The notes under the pieces are model-generated. The model saw nothing but the letters and a program-made list of their open reading frames with translations. It made no database searches and was not told the origin of the DNA. Below are positions 36,496-45,157 of a DNA stretch of 64,000 nucleotides, one piece after another. Positions within the stretch are counted from its first letter, which is position 1. Each line of letters starts with the position of its first letter. Both the position numbers and the translations under genes were made by a program. This DNA comes from Antarcticimicrobium sediminis (GTDB lineage Bacteria > Pseudomonadota > Alphaproteobacteria > Rhodobacterales > Rhodobacteraceae). The stretch is from contig NZ_SMFP01000008.1 of NCBI RefSeq assembly GCF_004348975.1, positions 144,080 through 208,079 on the forward strand. Reading direction: 5' to 3'.

Positions 36496-38064
36496 ATGGT
36501 TACAGCTTCTGAGCTTTCTATCGACACGTCCGCATCCGCGATGGACATGGCAGAGTCCATGTTCGGCAGCGGGATCAACATTGTCTCAGCCAGCTATACC
36601 GGTGATAGCGATGCCTCGGGCATCTATACAAACGGCGATGCGGATGCGCCGGACCTGACGCCGTCGGACACCGGTGTCATCCTGTCGACGGGTGAGGCCG
36701 AGGATGTTACGAATTCCTCCGGCGACGCGAATACCTCGACCAACACCTCGACCAACAACTACGATCCGGGGGATTCCGATCTCACCGCTCTGGCCGGGTA
36801 TCAGACCTATGACGCCGCCGTGTTCGAAGCCACCTTCGTGCCCGATGGCGACACCCTGACCATGCAGGTGACGTTCTCGTCCGAAGAATATCTGGAATAT
36901 GTCCATTCCGGTTTCAACGATACGGTTGGGATCTGGGTGAACGGGGTGCAGGCCGAAATGACGGTCGGGACCGGTGATATCTCGATCGACAACATCAACG
37001 ACGTGGACAACGAGAACCTCTATCTCGACAACCCGCGCGATGATGACACCTACAATACCGAGATGGACGGGCTGACCGTGACGCTGACGCTCAAGGCGCC
37101 GGTCAACGCGGGCGAGGAAAACACGATCAAGATTGGCATCGCCGATGCGGGCGACGCAATCTACGACAGTAACCTGCTGATCGCGGGCGATTCGATCCAG
37201 ACCGCGCTGATCGCTGGCGATGACGAGATCGAAGTGGTCGGCGAAACCGGCACGTTCGACCTGCTCGCAAACGATTCCAGTTCGGTTGGCGGAACGCTGA
37301 CCATCACCCAGATCAACGGTCAGGATGTTGTGGCGGGTGATACCATCACGCTCCCTTCGGGGGAGGAGGTGCAACTGAACGCCGATGGCACCATCACCGT
37401 CTTTACCGATGACGATGCCGAAACCAATGTGTTCACCTACGAGGTCGAGGACGAGGACGGCAATACCGACACCGCCTTTGTCGAGATGAAGACGCTCCCC
37501 TGCCTGGTGGCGGGCACGATGGTGGAGACCCCGAATGGCATGGTCGCGGTCGAGGATCTGGTTCCCGGCGATCTGGTGATGACCCGCGACGACGGCCCGC
37601 AGCCGGTGCGTTGGTGCGGGAGCAGCACCCGCCGGGCAAGCGGACAGGATGCGCCGGTGGTGATTGCCGCGGGTACGCTGGGCGATCATGGCACCGCCGA
37701 GCTGTCGCAGAACCACCGCGTTCTGATGCGCTCACCGCAGGCCGAATTGCTGTTCGGCGAGGGCGAGGTTCTGGTCAAGGCCAAGGATCTGGTGAACGGC
37801 GCTACCATCCGTCTGCGCGGCGATGGGGCGCAGGTGACTTACGTGCATGTGATGTTCGACAGTCACCAGATCATTCGCGGCAACGGGCTGGACAGCGAAA
37901 GCTATCATCCGGGGCAGGAAACCATCGGCAGCTTCGATGCCGACACCCGTGACGAGATCCTGCGCCTGATGCCGGATGCCCGCGCCGCTGCCGATTTCGG
38001 CTATGGCCCTGCGGCACGCCCGTCGCTGAAAAGCTATGAAAGCCGTGCTTTGCTGGACGCCTGA
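36496..38064 (+). CDS. Choice-of-anchor-L / cadherin-like / Hint domain protein
   Basis: 522 residues, acidic, with no Sec signal. The N-terminal 235 residues match the choice-of-anchor-L pattern (SMFGSGINIVSASYTGDSDASG, DTGVILSTGEAEDV, VFEATFVPDGDTLTMQVTF, SSEEYLEYV). About 238-332 is a bacterial cadherin-like repeat (TGTFDLLANDSSSVGGTLTI, FTYEVEDEDGN). From Cys336 comes a Hint_2 domain: CLVAGTMVETPNGMVAVEDL, VPGDLVMTRDDG, LSQNHRVLM and HVMFDSHQIIRGNGLDSESY. Hint domains are autoproteolytic; Cys336 is the expected nucleophile. It is probably a secreted or surface protein using a leaderless system, but no exporter is adjacent. GAGG precedes the ATG; the upstream region is AT-rich. Confidence 0.85.
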   Translation: MVTASELSIDTSASAMDMAESMFGSGINIVSASYTGDSDASGIYTNGDADAPDLTPSDTGVILSTGEAEDVTNSSGDANTSTNTSTNNYDPGDSDLTALAGYQTYDAAVFEATFVPDGDTLTMQVTFSSEEYLEYVHSGFNDTVGIWVNGVQAEMTVGTGDISIDNINDVDNENLYLDNPRDDDTYNTEMDGLTVTLTLKAPVNAGEENTIKIGIADAGDAIYDSNLLIAGDSIQTALIAGDDEIEVVGETGTFDLLANDSSSVGGTLTITQINGQDVVAGDTITLPSGEEVQLNADGTITVFTDDDAETNVFTYEVEDEDGNTDTAFVEMKTLPCLVAGTMVETPNGMVAVEDLVPGDLVMTRDDGPQPVRWCGSSTRRASGQDAPVVIAAGTLGDHGTAELSQNHRVLMRSPQAELLFGEGEVLVKAKDLVNGATIRLRGDGAQVTYVHVMFDSHQIIRGNGLDSESYHPGQETIGSFDADTRDEILRLMPDARAAADFGYGPAARPSLKSYESRALLDA

Positions 38065-38088
38065 CGCCAGCCTTGACGGCAAAATATA

Positions 38089-38115
38089 AAAGGGCGGCCA
38101 CCGGGGCCGCCCTTT
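38089..38115. terminator. Bidirectional terminator between the Hint gene and dapD
   Basis: AAAGGGCGGCC (38089-38099) and GGCCGCCCTTT (38105-38115) form a perfect 11-bp stem with an A-run on one side and a T-run on the other, so it can terminate both convergent genes. Confidence 0.85.
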
Positions 38116-38138
38116 CGCGTTTCGGATGATCCGCGAAG

Positions 38139-38966
38139 TCAATCGCGCAGCAACTCGTTGATGCCGGTCTTGGACCGCGTCCGCGCATCCACCCGCTTCA
38201 CGATTACCGCGCAATACAGGTTGATGCCGTTCTTCGAGGGCATGGTGCCCGCGACAACGACGGAATAGGGCGGCACCTCGCCATACATCACTTCGCCGGT
38301 TTCGCGGTCGACGATCTTGGTGGACTGGCCGAGGAACACGCCCATGCCCAGCACCGAGCCTTCGCGGACGATCACGCCTTCGACCACTTCGGAGCGGGCA
38401 CCGATAAAGCAATTGTCCTCGATGATCGTCGGGCCGGCCTGCATCGGTTCCAGCACGCCGCCGATCCCGACGCCGCCGGACAGGTGCACGCCCTTGCCGA
38501 TCTGGGCGCAGCTGCCCACGGTGGCCCAGGTGTCGACCATGGTGCCCTCGTCCACATAGGCGCCCAGGTTCACGAACGACGGCATCAGCACCACGCCGGG
38601 CGCGATATAGGCCGATTTGCGCACCACGCAGTTGGGAACCGCGCGGAACCCGGCGGCTTGCCATTCCTTGCTACCCCAGCCTTTGAACTTGCTGTCGACC
38701 TTGTCCCACCAGCCCGAGCCTTGCGGGCCGTTGTCGTGCACTTCCATGTCCTTGATGCGGAATCCTAGAAGAACCGCCTTTTTGGCCCATTGGTTCACAT
38801 GCCACGATCCGTCGGCCTGTTTCTCGGCGACGCGCAGCGTACCCGAATCCAGCGCGTTCAGCGTGTCTTCGATGGCGTCGCGGGTCTCGCCTCCGGTCGA
38901 GGGGGTAATGGTATCGCGGGTTTCCCACGCGGCTTCGATGGCGGCTTCCAGTTGGGCGTTAGACAT
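38139..38966 (-). CDS. dapD: 2,3,4,5-tetrahydropyridine-2,6-dicarboxylate N-succinyltransferase
   Basis: A 275-residue left-handed beta-helix transferase using succinyl-CoA in the diaminopimelate pathway. Blocks are [15 protein letters not shown] near the start, [20 protein letters not shown], the hexapeptide-repeat section [57 protein letters not shown], and [26 protein letters not shown] at the C-terminus. ATG at 38966 has GAGGAGAG upstream. dapE is 3.4 kb away on the same strand. Divergent from the glyoxalase-fold gene. Confidence 0.97.
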   Translation of the reverse strand: MSNAQLEAAIEAAWETRDTITPSTGGETRDAIEDTLNALDSGTLRVAEKQADGSWHVNQWAKKAVLLGFRIKDMEVHDNGPQGSGWWDKVDSKFKGWGSKEWQAAGFRAVPNCVVRKSAYIAPGVVLMPSFVNLGAYVDEGTMVDTWATVGSCAQIGKGVHLSGGVGIGGVLEPMQAGPTIIEDNCFIGARSEVVEGVIVREGSVLGMGVFLGQSTKIVDRETGEVMYGEVPPYSVVVAGTMPSKNGINLYCAVIVKRVDARTRSKTGINELLRD

Positions 38967-39058
38967 CTTTTCTCTCCTCGTCGGATCGGGTTTCATGCCC
39001 TATAGCGGGCGCGCCGCTTGGCGACAATCCGTCAGCCCCCCTGCAAGGAGAGATACCC

Positions 39059-39454
39059 ATGGCCAAAGCCATTCACAGCATGATCCGCGTCCTGAACGAG
39101 GCACGTTCGGTCGCCTTCTATGACATGGCCTTTGGCCTCAAGATCGCCGACCGGCTGGAGTATCCCACATTCACGCTGATCTATCTCAGCAACGACGAGA
39201 CCGGGTTCGAGTTGGAACTGACGGTGAACAAGGACCGCACCGAACCCTATGATCTGGGAGACGGCTATGGCCATCTGGCGGTTTCGGTCGCGGATCTGGA
39301 GGCGGAACACGCAAGGATCAAAGCGGCCGGGCTCGCTCCGCGCGATATCGTGGCTTTTGCGCCCGCCGGTGAGGTGATCGCACAGTTCTTTTTCATCGCC
39401 GACCCGGACGGCTATCAGATCGAGGTGTTGCAGCGCGGTGGGCGGTATTTGTAA
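39059..39454 (+). CDS. VOC-family protein, lactoylglutathione-lyase-like
   Basis: A 131-residue vicinal-oxygen-chelate protein. The paired beta-alpha-beta-beta-beta modules begin MIRVLNEARSVAFYDMAFGLK and GYGHLAVSVADLEAEHARIK. Metal-ligand positions are suggested by His6 in AKAIHSMIRV, Glu56 in ETGFELELTV, the His of YGHLAVSV and Glu in DGYQIEVLQ, consistent with glyoxalase I. The closing IADPDGYQIEVLQRG is the classic family end. It may convert hemithioacetals of methylglyoxal, but related VOC enzymes act elsewhere. AAGGAGAG lies before the ATG. Confidence 0.82.
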   Translation: MAKAIHSMIRVLNEARSVAFYDMAFGLKIADRLEYPTFTLIYLSNDETGFELELTVNKDRTEPYDLGDGYGHLAVSVADLEAEHARIKAAGLAPRDIVAFAPAGEVIAQFFFIADPDGYQIEVLQRGGRYL

Positions 39455-39505
39455 CGGCTACCCCGCCTGTTTCGCCATGCCGGGCCGCGCGCTTGGCATG
39501 GCCTG

Positions 39506-40426
39506 TCACCCCAGCGGATCGGGCGCGACATTGCCGCCGCAGACCAGCACCGCCACCCGTTCCCCGGGCGCGGGCACATAGGCCCCCGACATCAGCGCGG
39601 CCAGTGCCGTAGCGCCCGCCGGTTCCACCAACTGTCGCCGCTCTTGCCAAAGCGCGCGCTGGGCGGTGGCGATGGCCTCGTCGCTGACCAGAACCGACTC
39701 GGCCTTGAACGTTCGCGCCAGATCGAAACAGATCTGCCCGATCCGACGCGCCCCCAAGGCATTCGCGGCGATCCCCGAGACCTCCACATCCACGGGTGCG
39801 CCGGCGCCGAGCGCGGCGTTCAGCGCGCAGGAGGTTTCAGGCTCTACCGCCACCACCTTGCGCGCGCCGCGCAGCCACGCCATCGCACCGGCGATCAGCC
39901 CGCCGCCGCCCACCGCGATCAGCACGGTCTCGGCGCGCAGCCCCTGGTCCTCCCATTCGCGCAGGCAGGTGCCCTGACCCGCCACCGTGGCGGGCGCATC
40001 ATAGGCGTGAATCTGCATCGCGCCGGTCTCGGCCTCATAGGCTTGGGCGGCCTGAAGCGCATTGGCGTATTCCCCGTCGACCACATACAGGTCGGCCCCG
40101 GTTCGTTCGATCAGACCGATTTTGGCTGGCCCCGCCATTTTTGGCACGAAGATCGCCGCGCGGTGCCCCAGCGCCCGCGCCGCAAAGGCCACCGCCGCGC
40201 CGTGATTGCCGCCCGAGGCCGCGACCAGCCCAGCCTTTGGCACGGGGCCGCCCAGCATCGTGTTGAAGGCGCCACGCGCCTTGAAGCTGCCGGTATGCTG
40301 GACCTGCTCCAGCTTGAACTCGACCGACCAAGGCAGGCCAAACCCCGCGACATCCATCACCGGGGTGCGCACCACATGGGGGGCAATCCGCGCCGCCGCC
40401 GCGTCGATATCCTGACGATCCACCAT
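39506..40426 (-). CDS. Threonine/serine dehydratase-like PLP enzyme
   Basis: A 306-residue fold-type II PLP enzyme. It has the Lys in VQHTGSFKARGAFNTML (Schiff base), the phosphate/substrate loop AASGGNHGAAVAFAARALG, IFVPKMAGPAKIGLIERTGA and the PLP-phosphate glycine loop VAVGGGGLIAGAM-like (read as IAVGGGGLIAGAMAWL). No C-terminal ACT domain, so it is like the catabolic or serine-racemase-type members. The natural substrate (Thr, Ser or hydroxy-amino acids) is not decided. ATG at 40426 is preceded by GGGAAGGA; the frame is open further but family similarity starts here. Confidence 0.85.
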   Translation of the reverse strand: MVDRQDIDAAAARIAPHVVRTPVMDVAGFGLPWSVEFKLEQVQHTGSFKARGAFNTMLGGPVPKAGLVAASGGNHGAAVAFAARALGHRAAIFVPKMAGPAKIGLIERTGADLYVVDGEYANALQAAQAYEAETGAMQIHAYDAPATVAGQGTCLREWEDQGLRAETVLIAVGGGGLIAGAMAWLRGARKVVAVEPETSCALNAALGAGAPVDVEVSGIAANALGARRIGQICFDLARTFKAESVLVSDEAIATAQRALWQERRQLVEPAGATALAALMSGAYVPAPGERVAVLVCGGNVAPDPLG

Positions 40427-40687
40427 AGCCTGTCCTTCCCGGTTCGCGTTTGTCCCAGATAACCGGGCTTTACCGGGCAGGGCAACGGCCCGCGACACAC
40501 TCCCTTGGCGCGATACCGGACATGGTGGACAGAAGGCGATCCCTGGCGGCAAGCCCAGCTGGCCGATCGGGCGCGACGGAGTCGATTTCGCCTGATCCCG
40601 GTTTTCCCGGTCTGAAAGCCGGGGTGTCTGGCCACTGCCGGGGGAACGCGATAAGGCTGGCCTGAAGCCATTTTCGGGGTCAGTTTT

Positions 40688-41533
40688 ATGGATGATGATC
40701 GCAATAGCGTCTTGCGCGACGCGCATTCGGACACCACCGCAGCGCGGGGGGTTCCTGACACCCCGCAAAGCCGCTCGCCCTCTTACCGGCTGGCCTTTAC
40801 CGACGAAGAATTCATGTGTCGGGACGAATTGCGCCCGGTGCGGCTCCAGCTGGAATTGCTGAAACCGCAGCTGCTGCTGGACGAGCGCCAGATCGAAAGC
40901 ACCATCGTGCTGTTCGGTGGCGCGCGCATCCCCGACCCGGCGCACAAGCACACGGCGCGGACAAAAACCCTGGCCGAGCTGTCCGCCTATTACGAGGTTG
41001 CGCGCGAATTTTCCCGGCTTATGACGGAAAAGTCGCTGGCCAGCGGAAATCGCGAATATGTGATCACCACCGGCGGTGGTCCGGGCGTGATGGAGGCCGG
41101 CAATCGCGGCGCGCATGAGGCGGGGGGAATTTCGCTTGGCCTGTCCATCGTGCTGCCGCATGAACAGGCGCCGAACCAGTATGTGACGCCCGAGTTGAGC
41201 TTCAACTTCCACTATTTCGCGATCCGCAAAATGCATTTCCTGATGCGCGCGCGTGCCATCGCGGTATTTCCCGGCGGTTTTGGAACAATGGATGAGATGT
41301 TCGAATCGCTGACCCTGATCCAGACCGGACGGATGGACCGGGTGCCGTTCCTGCTGTTCGGGCGCGCGTTCTGGGAGCGGGTGGTCAACTGGCAGGCACT
41401 GGCCGATGCCGGCACGATCTCGGACGAGGATCTGAACCTGTTCCGCTTTGTCGACAGCGCCGAAGAGGCGGTCGAGATCATCGAGAACTGGGAACCCGCA
41501 CCGCCGCGAGACGCCATCCCCGGACGCGACTGA
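40688..41533 (+). CDS. LOG-family (TIGR00730-type) Rossmann-fold protein
   Basis: A 281-residue protein with the signature motifs of LOG/nucleotide-monophosphate nucleosidase-like enzymes: ITTGGGPGVMEAGNRGAHE (phosphate site) and FPGGFGTMDEMFESLTLIQTGR (active-site Glu region). The N-terminal 90 residues are an extra helical lead, TEEFMCRDELRP-like, found in the longer subgroup. Plant LOG releases cytokinin bases; bacterial members act on nucleotide monophosphates of unknown physiological role. Divergent from the dehydratase-like gene over a 261-bp gap. Confidence 0.85.
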   Translation: MDDDRNSVLRDAHSDTTAARGVPDTPQSRSPSYRLAFTDEEFMCRDELRPVRLQLELLKPQLLLDERQIESTIVLFGGARIPDPAHKHTARTKTLAELSAYYEVAREFSRLMTEKSLASGNREYVITTGGGPGVMEAGNRGAHEAGGISLGLSIVLPHEQAPNQYVTPELSFNFHYFAIRKMHFLMRARAIAVFPGGFGTMDEMFESLTLIQTGRMDRVPFLLFGRAFWERVVNWQALADAGTISDEDLNLFRFVDSAEEAVEIIENWEPAPPRDAIPGRD

Positions 41534-41546
41534 CTCCTGAAGGCGA

Positions 41547-41777
41547 TCAGGTCGATCCCAGCAGCGATAGCCCCTTGCCGGTCAAAGCCGTCGAGGGGAA
41601 TGTGATCCGATCTGTCAGCGCGGTATTGGCCCGGCTGAGCGTGACATCCATCTGAAAGGGCTGCCCCCTTTCGCTGCCGCCGATCTCCGCTGGATCCACC
41701 TGCCCAAGGGGGTTGGCTGATCCAGCGCGGAAAGCGCCACAGGGTGCCGCTTGCGGCGTTGCGTCAGTGGATGTGCG
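41547..41777 (-). pseudogene. Open frame continuing in phase past the stop of the small hypothetical gene
   Basis: After the TGA at 41780-41778 the same minus-strand frame stays open for 76 codons to a TGA at 41549-41547. It has no start codon or ribosome site of its own at the beginning, and its codons look normal for this genome (mostly G/C at third positions). The predicted segment includes VDPAEIGGSERGQPFQMD and VTLSRANTALTDRITFPST. It could be a decayed C-terminal part of the 41778-41984 gene, a readthrough product or chance. Confidence 0.3.
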
Positions 41778-41793
41778 TCAGTGGATTTGCGTC
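41760..41793. repeat. 14-bp tandem duplication at the stop of the small hypothetical gene
   Basis: TGCGTCAGTGGAT occurs at 41760-41772 and 41774-41786, with a third partial TGCGTC at 41788. Each full copy holds a TCA, which is TGA on the minus strand; the second is the stop codon used by the 68-residue gene. Confidence 0.8.
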
Positions 41794-41984
41794 GTCAGGA
41801 CACCCAGTTCGATGTTCTGCGGCAGCTTGGTCACGACCTGCGCGCCCGCTACGTCCTTGATCGCATAGCCATATCCGGCCAGCCGGAATTTCCATTCCCG
41901 CGCGCTGACCGCCATGGCGCGTTCACGCACCAGCAGATCCAGAACCGGGGTCTCAACGGGTTGCCGACAAATTACATGGGCCAT
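41778..41984 (-). CDS. Small conserved hypothetical protein
   Basis: A 68-residue protein starting at ATG 41984, with a very good ribosome site (AGGAGGA, about 8 bases upstream). It has a helical N-terminal half (PVLDLLVRERAMAVSAREW) and the strand-rich RLAGYGYAIKDVAGAQVV, TKLPQNIELGVL. I recall similar short proteins in related marine alphaproteobacteria, but no function. A 14-bp duplication covers its stop and the frame continues open beyond it. Confidence 0.65.
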   Translation of the reverse strand: MAHVICRQPVETPVLDLLVRERAMAVSAREWKFRLAGYGYAIKDVAGAQVVTKLPQNIELGVLTTQIH

Positions 41985-42123
41985 CTTAAAGTCCTCCTGC
42001 ACTCGTACCATTGTTTGCAGTATGGAAACTGATTGTTGACCGCGGCTTAATTGTATCTGAAATGTGATCTTTTCGGGGCAGGTCGCGCGATTGTTCGCGT
42101 TTTCGGGAACGATCGGGCGCGGT

Positions 42124-43317
42124 TTACCCCCCGAGCCCGGCCTCGGCCTCGATCTGTTTGCGCGACTTGCGGGCGCGTTCGGTGGCCGATTTCAACTGGC
42201 CACAGGCGGCCATGATATCCTCGCCGCGCGGGGTGCGGACCGGGCTGGCAAAACCGGCTTGGTAAAGGATGTCGGCAAAGGCCCGAATCCGGTTGTTCGA
42301 CGAGCGCTTGTAGGGTGCACCGGGCCATTCGTTGAACGGGATCAGGTTGATCTTGGCCGGGATCTTGTGATCGCGAATCAGTTTGACCAGCCGGTGGGCA
42401 TCTGCGTCGGTGTCGTTCACCCCGTTCAGCATCACGTATTCAAAGGTGATCCGTTCGGAATTTGACACCTTGGGATAGCTCGCCAGCGCGGCCAGCAACA
42501 CCTCGATGTTCCAGCGCTTGTTGATCGGCACCAGAAAATCGCGCACCTCGTCCGTGGTGGCGTGGAAGGAAATGGCCAGTTGGCACCCGATCTCTTCAGC
42601 GGTGCGGGCGATTTCCGGCACCACGCCGGAGGTGGACAGGGTGATCCGGCGGCGTGACAGTTGGATGCCTTCGGGGTCCATCGCGATTTTCATCGCGTCG
42701 CGCACGTTGTCAAAGTTGTACAGCGGTTCGCCCATGCCCATCAGCACGACATTGGACAAAAGCCGGCTCTCGTCGTTACGCGCACCGGGCACTGGCCATT
42801 CGTCCAGATCGTCGCGCGCCATCATCACCTGGCCCACGATTTCACCGGCGGTCAGGTTGCGCACCAGTTTCTGCGTCCCGGTATGGCAAAAGGAACAGGT
42901 CAGGGTGCAGCCAACCTGGCTTGAGACGCAGAGCGTGCCGCGATCCTCTTCCGGGATATAGACAACCTCGACCTCATGGCCGCCCGCGATGCGCACCAGG
43001 TATTTCCGGGTGCCGTCGCTGCTGACCTGCTTGCTGACGACTTCGGGGATCGCGATGGTGAAATGTTCGGCCAGCAGGGCGCGATAGGGTTTGGACAGAT
43101 TCGTCATCTGCGCGAAATCGCGCGCGCCCCATTGATAGATCCACTGCCAAAGCTGGTTCACGCGCATCTTGGTCTGTTTTTCGGGCGTGCCCACCGCGAT
43201 CAGCGCCGCGTGCATCTGATCGCGAGTCAGCCCGACAAGGTTGATCGGCCCCTCCGGCAGCTTGCGGGGGATCGTCATGACATCCTGGGTGATTGGCGCA
43301 GAGATGGGGGCTGACAT
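42124..43317 (-). CDS. rlmN: 23S rRNA (adenine-2503-C2)-methyltransferase / tRNA A37 methyltransferase
   Basis: A 397-residue radical-SAM methyltransferase. The iron-sulfur motif is [13 protein letters not shown], followed by [43 protein letters not shown] and [20 protein letters not shown]. The N-terminal RNA-binding part includes [22 protein letters not shown] cysteine for the methyl-transfer intermediate lies near the end (IMAACGQLK). Acts in the cytoplasm on rRNA and some tRNAs. A perfect 14-bp palindrome lies just upstream. Confidence 0.96.
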   Translation of the reverse strand: MSAPISAPITQDVMTIPRKLPEGPINLVGLTRDQMHAALIAVGTPEKQTKMRVNQLWQWIYQWGARDFAQMTNLSKPYRALLAEHFTIAIPEVVSKQVSSDGTRKYLVRIAGGHEVEVVYIPEEDRGTLCVSSQVGCTLTCSFCHTGTQKLVRNLTAGEIVGQVMMARDDLDEWPVPGARNDESRLLSNVVLMGMGEPLYNFDNVRDAMKIAMDPEGIQLSRRRITLSTSGVVPEIARTAEEIGCQLAISFHATTDEVRDFLVPINKRWNIEVLLAALASYPKVSNSERITFEYVMLNGVNDTDADAHRLVKLIRDHKIPAKINLIPFNEWPGAPYKRSSNNRIRAFADILYQAGFASPVRTPRGEDIMAACGQLKSATERARKSRKQIEAEAGLGG

Positions 43318-43351
43318 GGTCGGTGGCTTTCAAATCTATCGGACAGAGTGG

Positions 43352-43365
43352 CCCCTATATAGGGG
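43352..43365. promoter_or_regulatory. Perfect 14-bp palindrome upstream of rlmN
   Basis: CCCCTATATAGGGG lies 35 bp before the rlmN ATG, with TATATA at its centre that could be the -10 region itself. It may therefore be an operator overlapping the promoter; no binding protein is known to me. Confidence 0.45.
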
Positions 43366-43439
43366 TTTTCGCCAAATTCAAAAGGGATTCGGCCACGCCC
43401 GCAGGGGGCGCAGCCAGTCACAGACCCAAGTGCGACGCC

Positions 43440-43985
43440 TTAGTTGGCGCAGCGTTTCTCGGCATCCTCGACCGCGGCGGTGAAGCCCAGCAGCGAGAAG
43501 GTGTCCTTGGTCTGGGTGCCGCGGCTTGATCGCGCGGTCAGAATCGCAGACGAGCCGCGCTTCATCGCGGTGATGATCTTGGCGTCGTCAGCCTCGGTCG
43601 CGGGCCAAGCCCATTCGCCCTCGGAAAACAGTTCAAATTCGGTGCCGCCGATATCCAGATTCACGGTCGAACCACCGGCAAACGGATAGCCGCCGGTAAA
43701 GGTGACCTGTCCGTCAACATCCGCACCGGGGCGGTAGAACACGAACAAAAGAATATCGCCGCGCCGCACCGCCACCACGCGTCCGTCGCGGGTGTTTACG
43801 GTCTCCTTGGGTGCTGAAACGCTCCAGCACTCCTTGGGGTCGTTCTCGACAAAGACGCTCCAATCGGTCTCAGCGGCGACGCGGTTGGTGCTTTCTTCCT
43901 GTGCGAATGCGGTTGGTGCCATGGTGATTGCGGCCATTCCGGCCAGGCACAGGCCCGCCAGCGCGCGGACGTGTTTCGATGCCAT
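43440..43985 (-). CDS. Invasion-associated locus B (IalB) family protein
   Basis: A 181-residue exported protein. The N-terminus MASKHVRALAGLCLAGMAAI... followed by APTAFAQEE is a Sec signal cleaved near residue 29. The mature domain shows the IalB pattern: WSVFVENDPKECWSVSAP with one cysteine, VAVRRGDILLFVFYRPG, QVTFTGGYPFAGGSTVNLDI, FELFSEGEWAWPATEADD, AIITAMKRG-type segment (KIITAMKRGSSAILTARS) and a final Cys in AEKRCAN, probably disulfide-linked to the first. IalB was named in Bartonella; in free-living species the role is unclear. Divergent from the asparaginase gene. Confidence 0.85.
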   Translation of the reverse strand: MASKHVRALAGLCLAGMAAITMAPTAFAQEESTNRVAAETDWSVFVENDPKECWSVSAPKETVNTRDGRVVAVRRGDILLFVFYRPGADVDGQVTFTGGYPFAGGSTVNLDIGGTEFELFSEGEWAWPATEADDAKIITAMKRGSSAILTARSSRGTQTKDTFSLLGFTAAVEDAEKRCAN

Positions 43986-44155
43986 CTGTCCAGCCTCCTA
44001 GACTGCCCTCTACCTCAATTTTCAGGGGCGCACGCGGCCTTTGTTTGCCGTCTGTCATCGCGCACCCGTCGCTTGCCGACATAGCCACAGTAACGTAACT
44101 TGCGCCACGGGCGAAAGAGCGATTGGCGGGATTTCGCCAAAATCCGGAGCGATTC

Positions 44156-45157
44156 ATGACCGACCCTGTACCGATGGCCGAACTCTGGCGCAGCGATTTG
44201 CTCGAAAGCCAGCATCTTGGACATGCCGTAATCTGCGATGACAGCGGTCAGATCGTGCGCGCCTGGGGCGATCCGGAGGCGCTGATTTATCCGCGCAGCT
44301 CGTGCAAGATGATCCAGGCGCTGCCGCTGGTGACCTCGGGGGCGGCGGCGAAATACGGGCTCAGCACCGAGCAGTTGGCGCTGTCTTGCTCCTCGCACAA
44401 CGGGGCTGCGATTCACACCTCTCGGGTGCGGGCCTGGCTGGGCGATCTGGGGTTGAGCGACAGCGATTTTCGCTGCGGCCCGCAGGTGCCCGATGACCAT
44501 GACGAGCGCTATGCGCTGATTCGCGGCGATGAGCAGCCCTGTCAGTATCACAACAATTGTTCGGGCAAGCATTGCGGGTTCCTGACGCTGGCGCAGCATA
44601 TGGGCGCGGGCCCTGACTATGTCGAGATTGACCACCCGGTGCAGCGCGCCGTGCGCGACGCCTTTGAAGAGGTCACCGGCGAGACCAGCCCCGGCTATGG
44701 CATCGATGGATGTTCGGCCCCGAATTTCCAGACCACCTTGCACGGGCTGGCCCGCGCGATGGCTTGGTTTGCCAGTGCGGGCGATCGCAGCGACCGCTCC
44801 AGTCTGGCGGCGCAGCAGCTTGTTGGCGCAATGGTCGCGCACCCCGATCTGGTCGCGGGCGAGGGCCGGGCCTGCACCGAGCTGATGCGCGCGATGGACG
44901 GCCGCGTTGCGGTCAAGACCGGGGCAGAGGGGGTGTTCGTGGCGATCATCCCCGAAAAGCGGATGGGCGTGGCGATCAAGATCACTGACGGGGCGACGCG
45001 GGGCAGCGAATGCGCCATCACCACGATTCTGAGCGGTCTGGGCGTGCTTGATGCCAACCACCCGGCAACGCTGAAACGGATGGCCCCGCCGCAGCTGAAC
45101 CGCCGCAAGATCGAGGTCGGTCAGATTCGCCCGGCTTCGGCCCTGATCAACGGCTAA
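44156..45157 (+). CDS. Asparaginase (PF06089, Rhizobium-type)
   Basis: A 333-residue enzyme of the asparaginase family typified by the thermolabile Rhizobium etli enzyme, structurally related to beta-lactamases. Characteristic blocks are YPRSSCKMIQALPLV (Ser-x-x-Lys nucleophile motif), LALSCSSHNGAAIHTSRV, NNCSGKHCGFLTLAQHMG with paired cysteines, GYGIDGCSAPNFQTTLHGLARAM and KTGAEGVFVAIIPEK. ATG at 44156 has GGAG upstream; the frame is open further. It ends 11 bp inside the end of a convergent LysR regulator gene. Confidence 0.9.
   Translation: MTDPVPMAELWRSDLLESQHLGHAVICDDSGQIVRAWGDPEALIYPRSSCKMIQALPLVTSGAAAKYGLSTEQLALSCSSHNGAAIHTSRVRAWLGDLGLSDSDFRCGPQVPDDHDERYALIRGDEQPCQYHNNCSGKHCGFLTLAQHMGAGPDYVEIDHPVQRAVRDAFEEVTGETSPGYGIDGCSAPNFQTTLHGLARAMAWFASAGDRSDRSSLAAQQLVGAMVAHPDLVAGEGRACTELMRAMDGRVAVKTGAEGVFVAIIPEKRMGVAIKITDGATRGSECAITTILSGLGVLDANHPATLKRMAPPQLNRRKIEVGQIRPASALING

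Noticed and set aside
40427-41236. Upstream open extension of the dehydratase-like gene
   Set aside because: It is antisense to the LOG-family gene and has no PLP-enzyme similarity; ATG at 40426 with AAGGA is sufficient.
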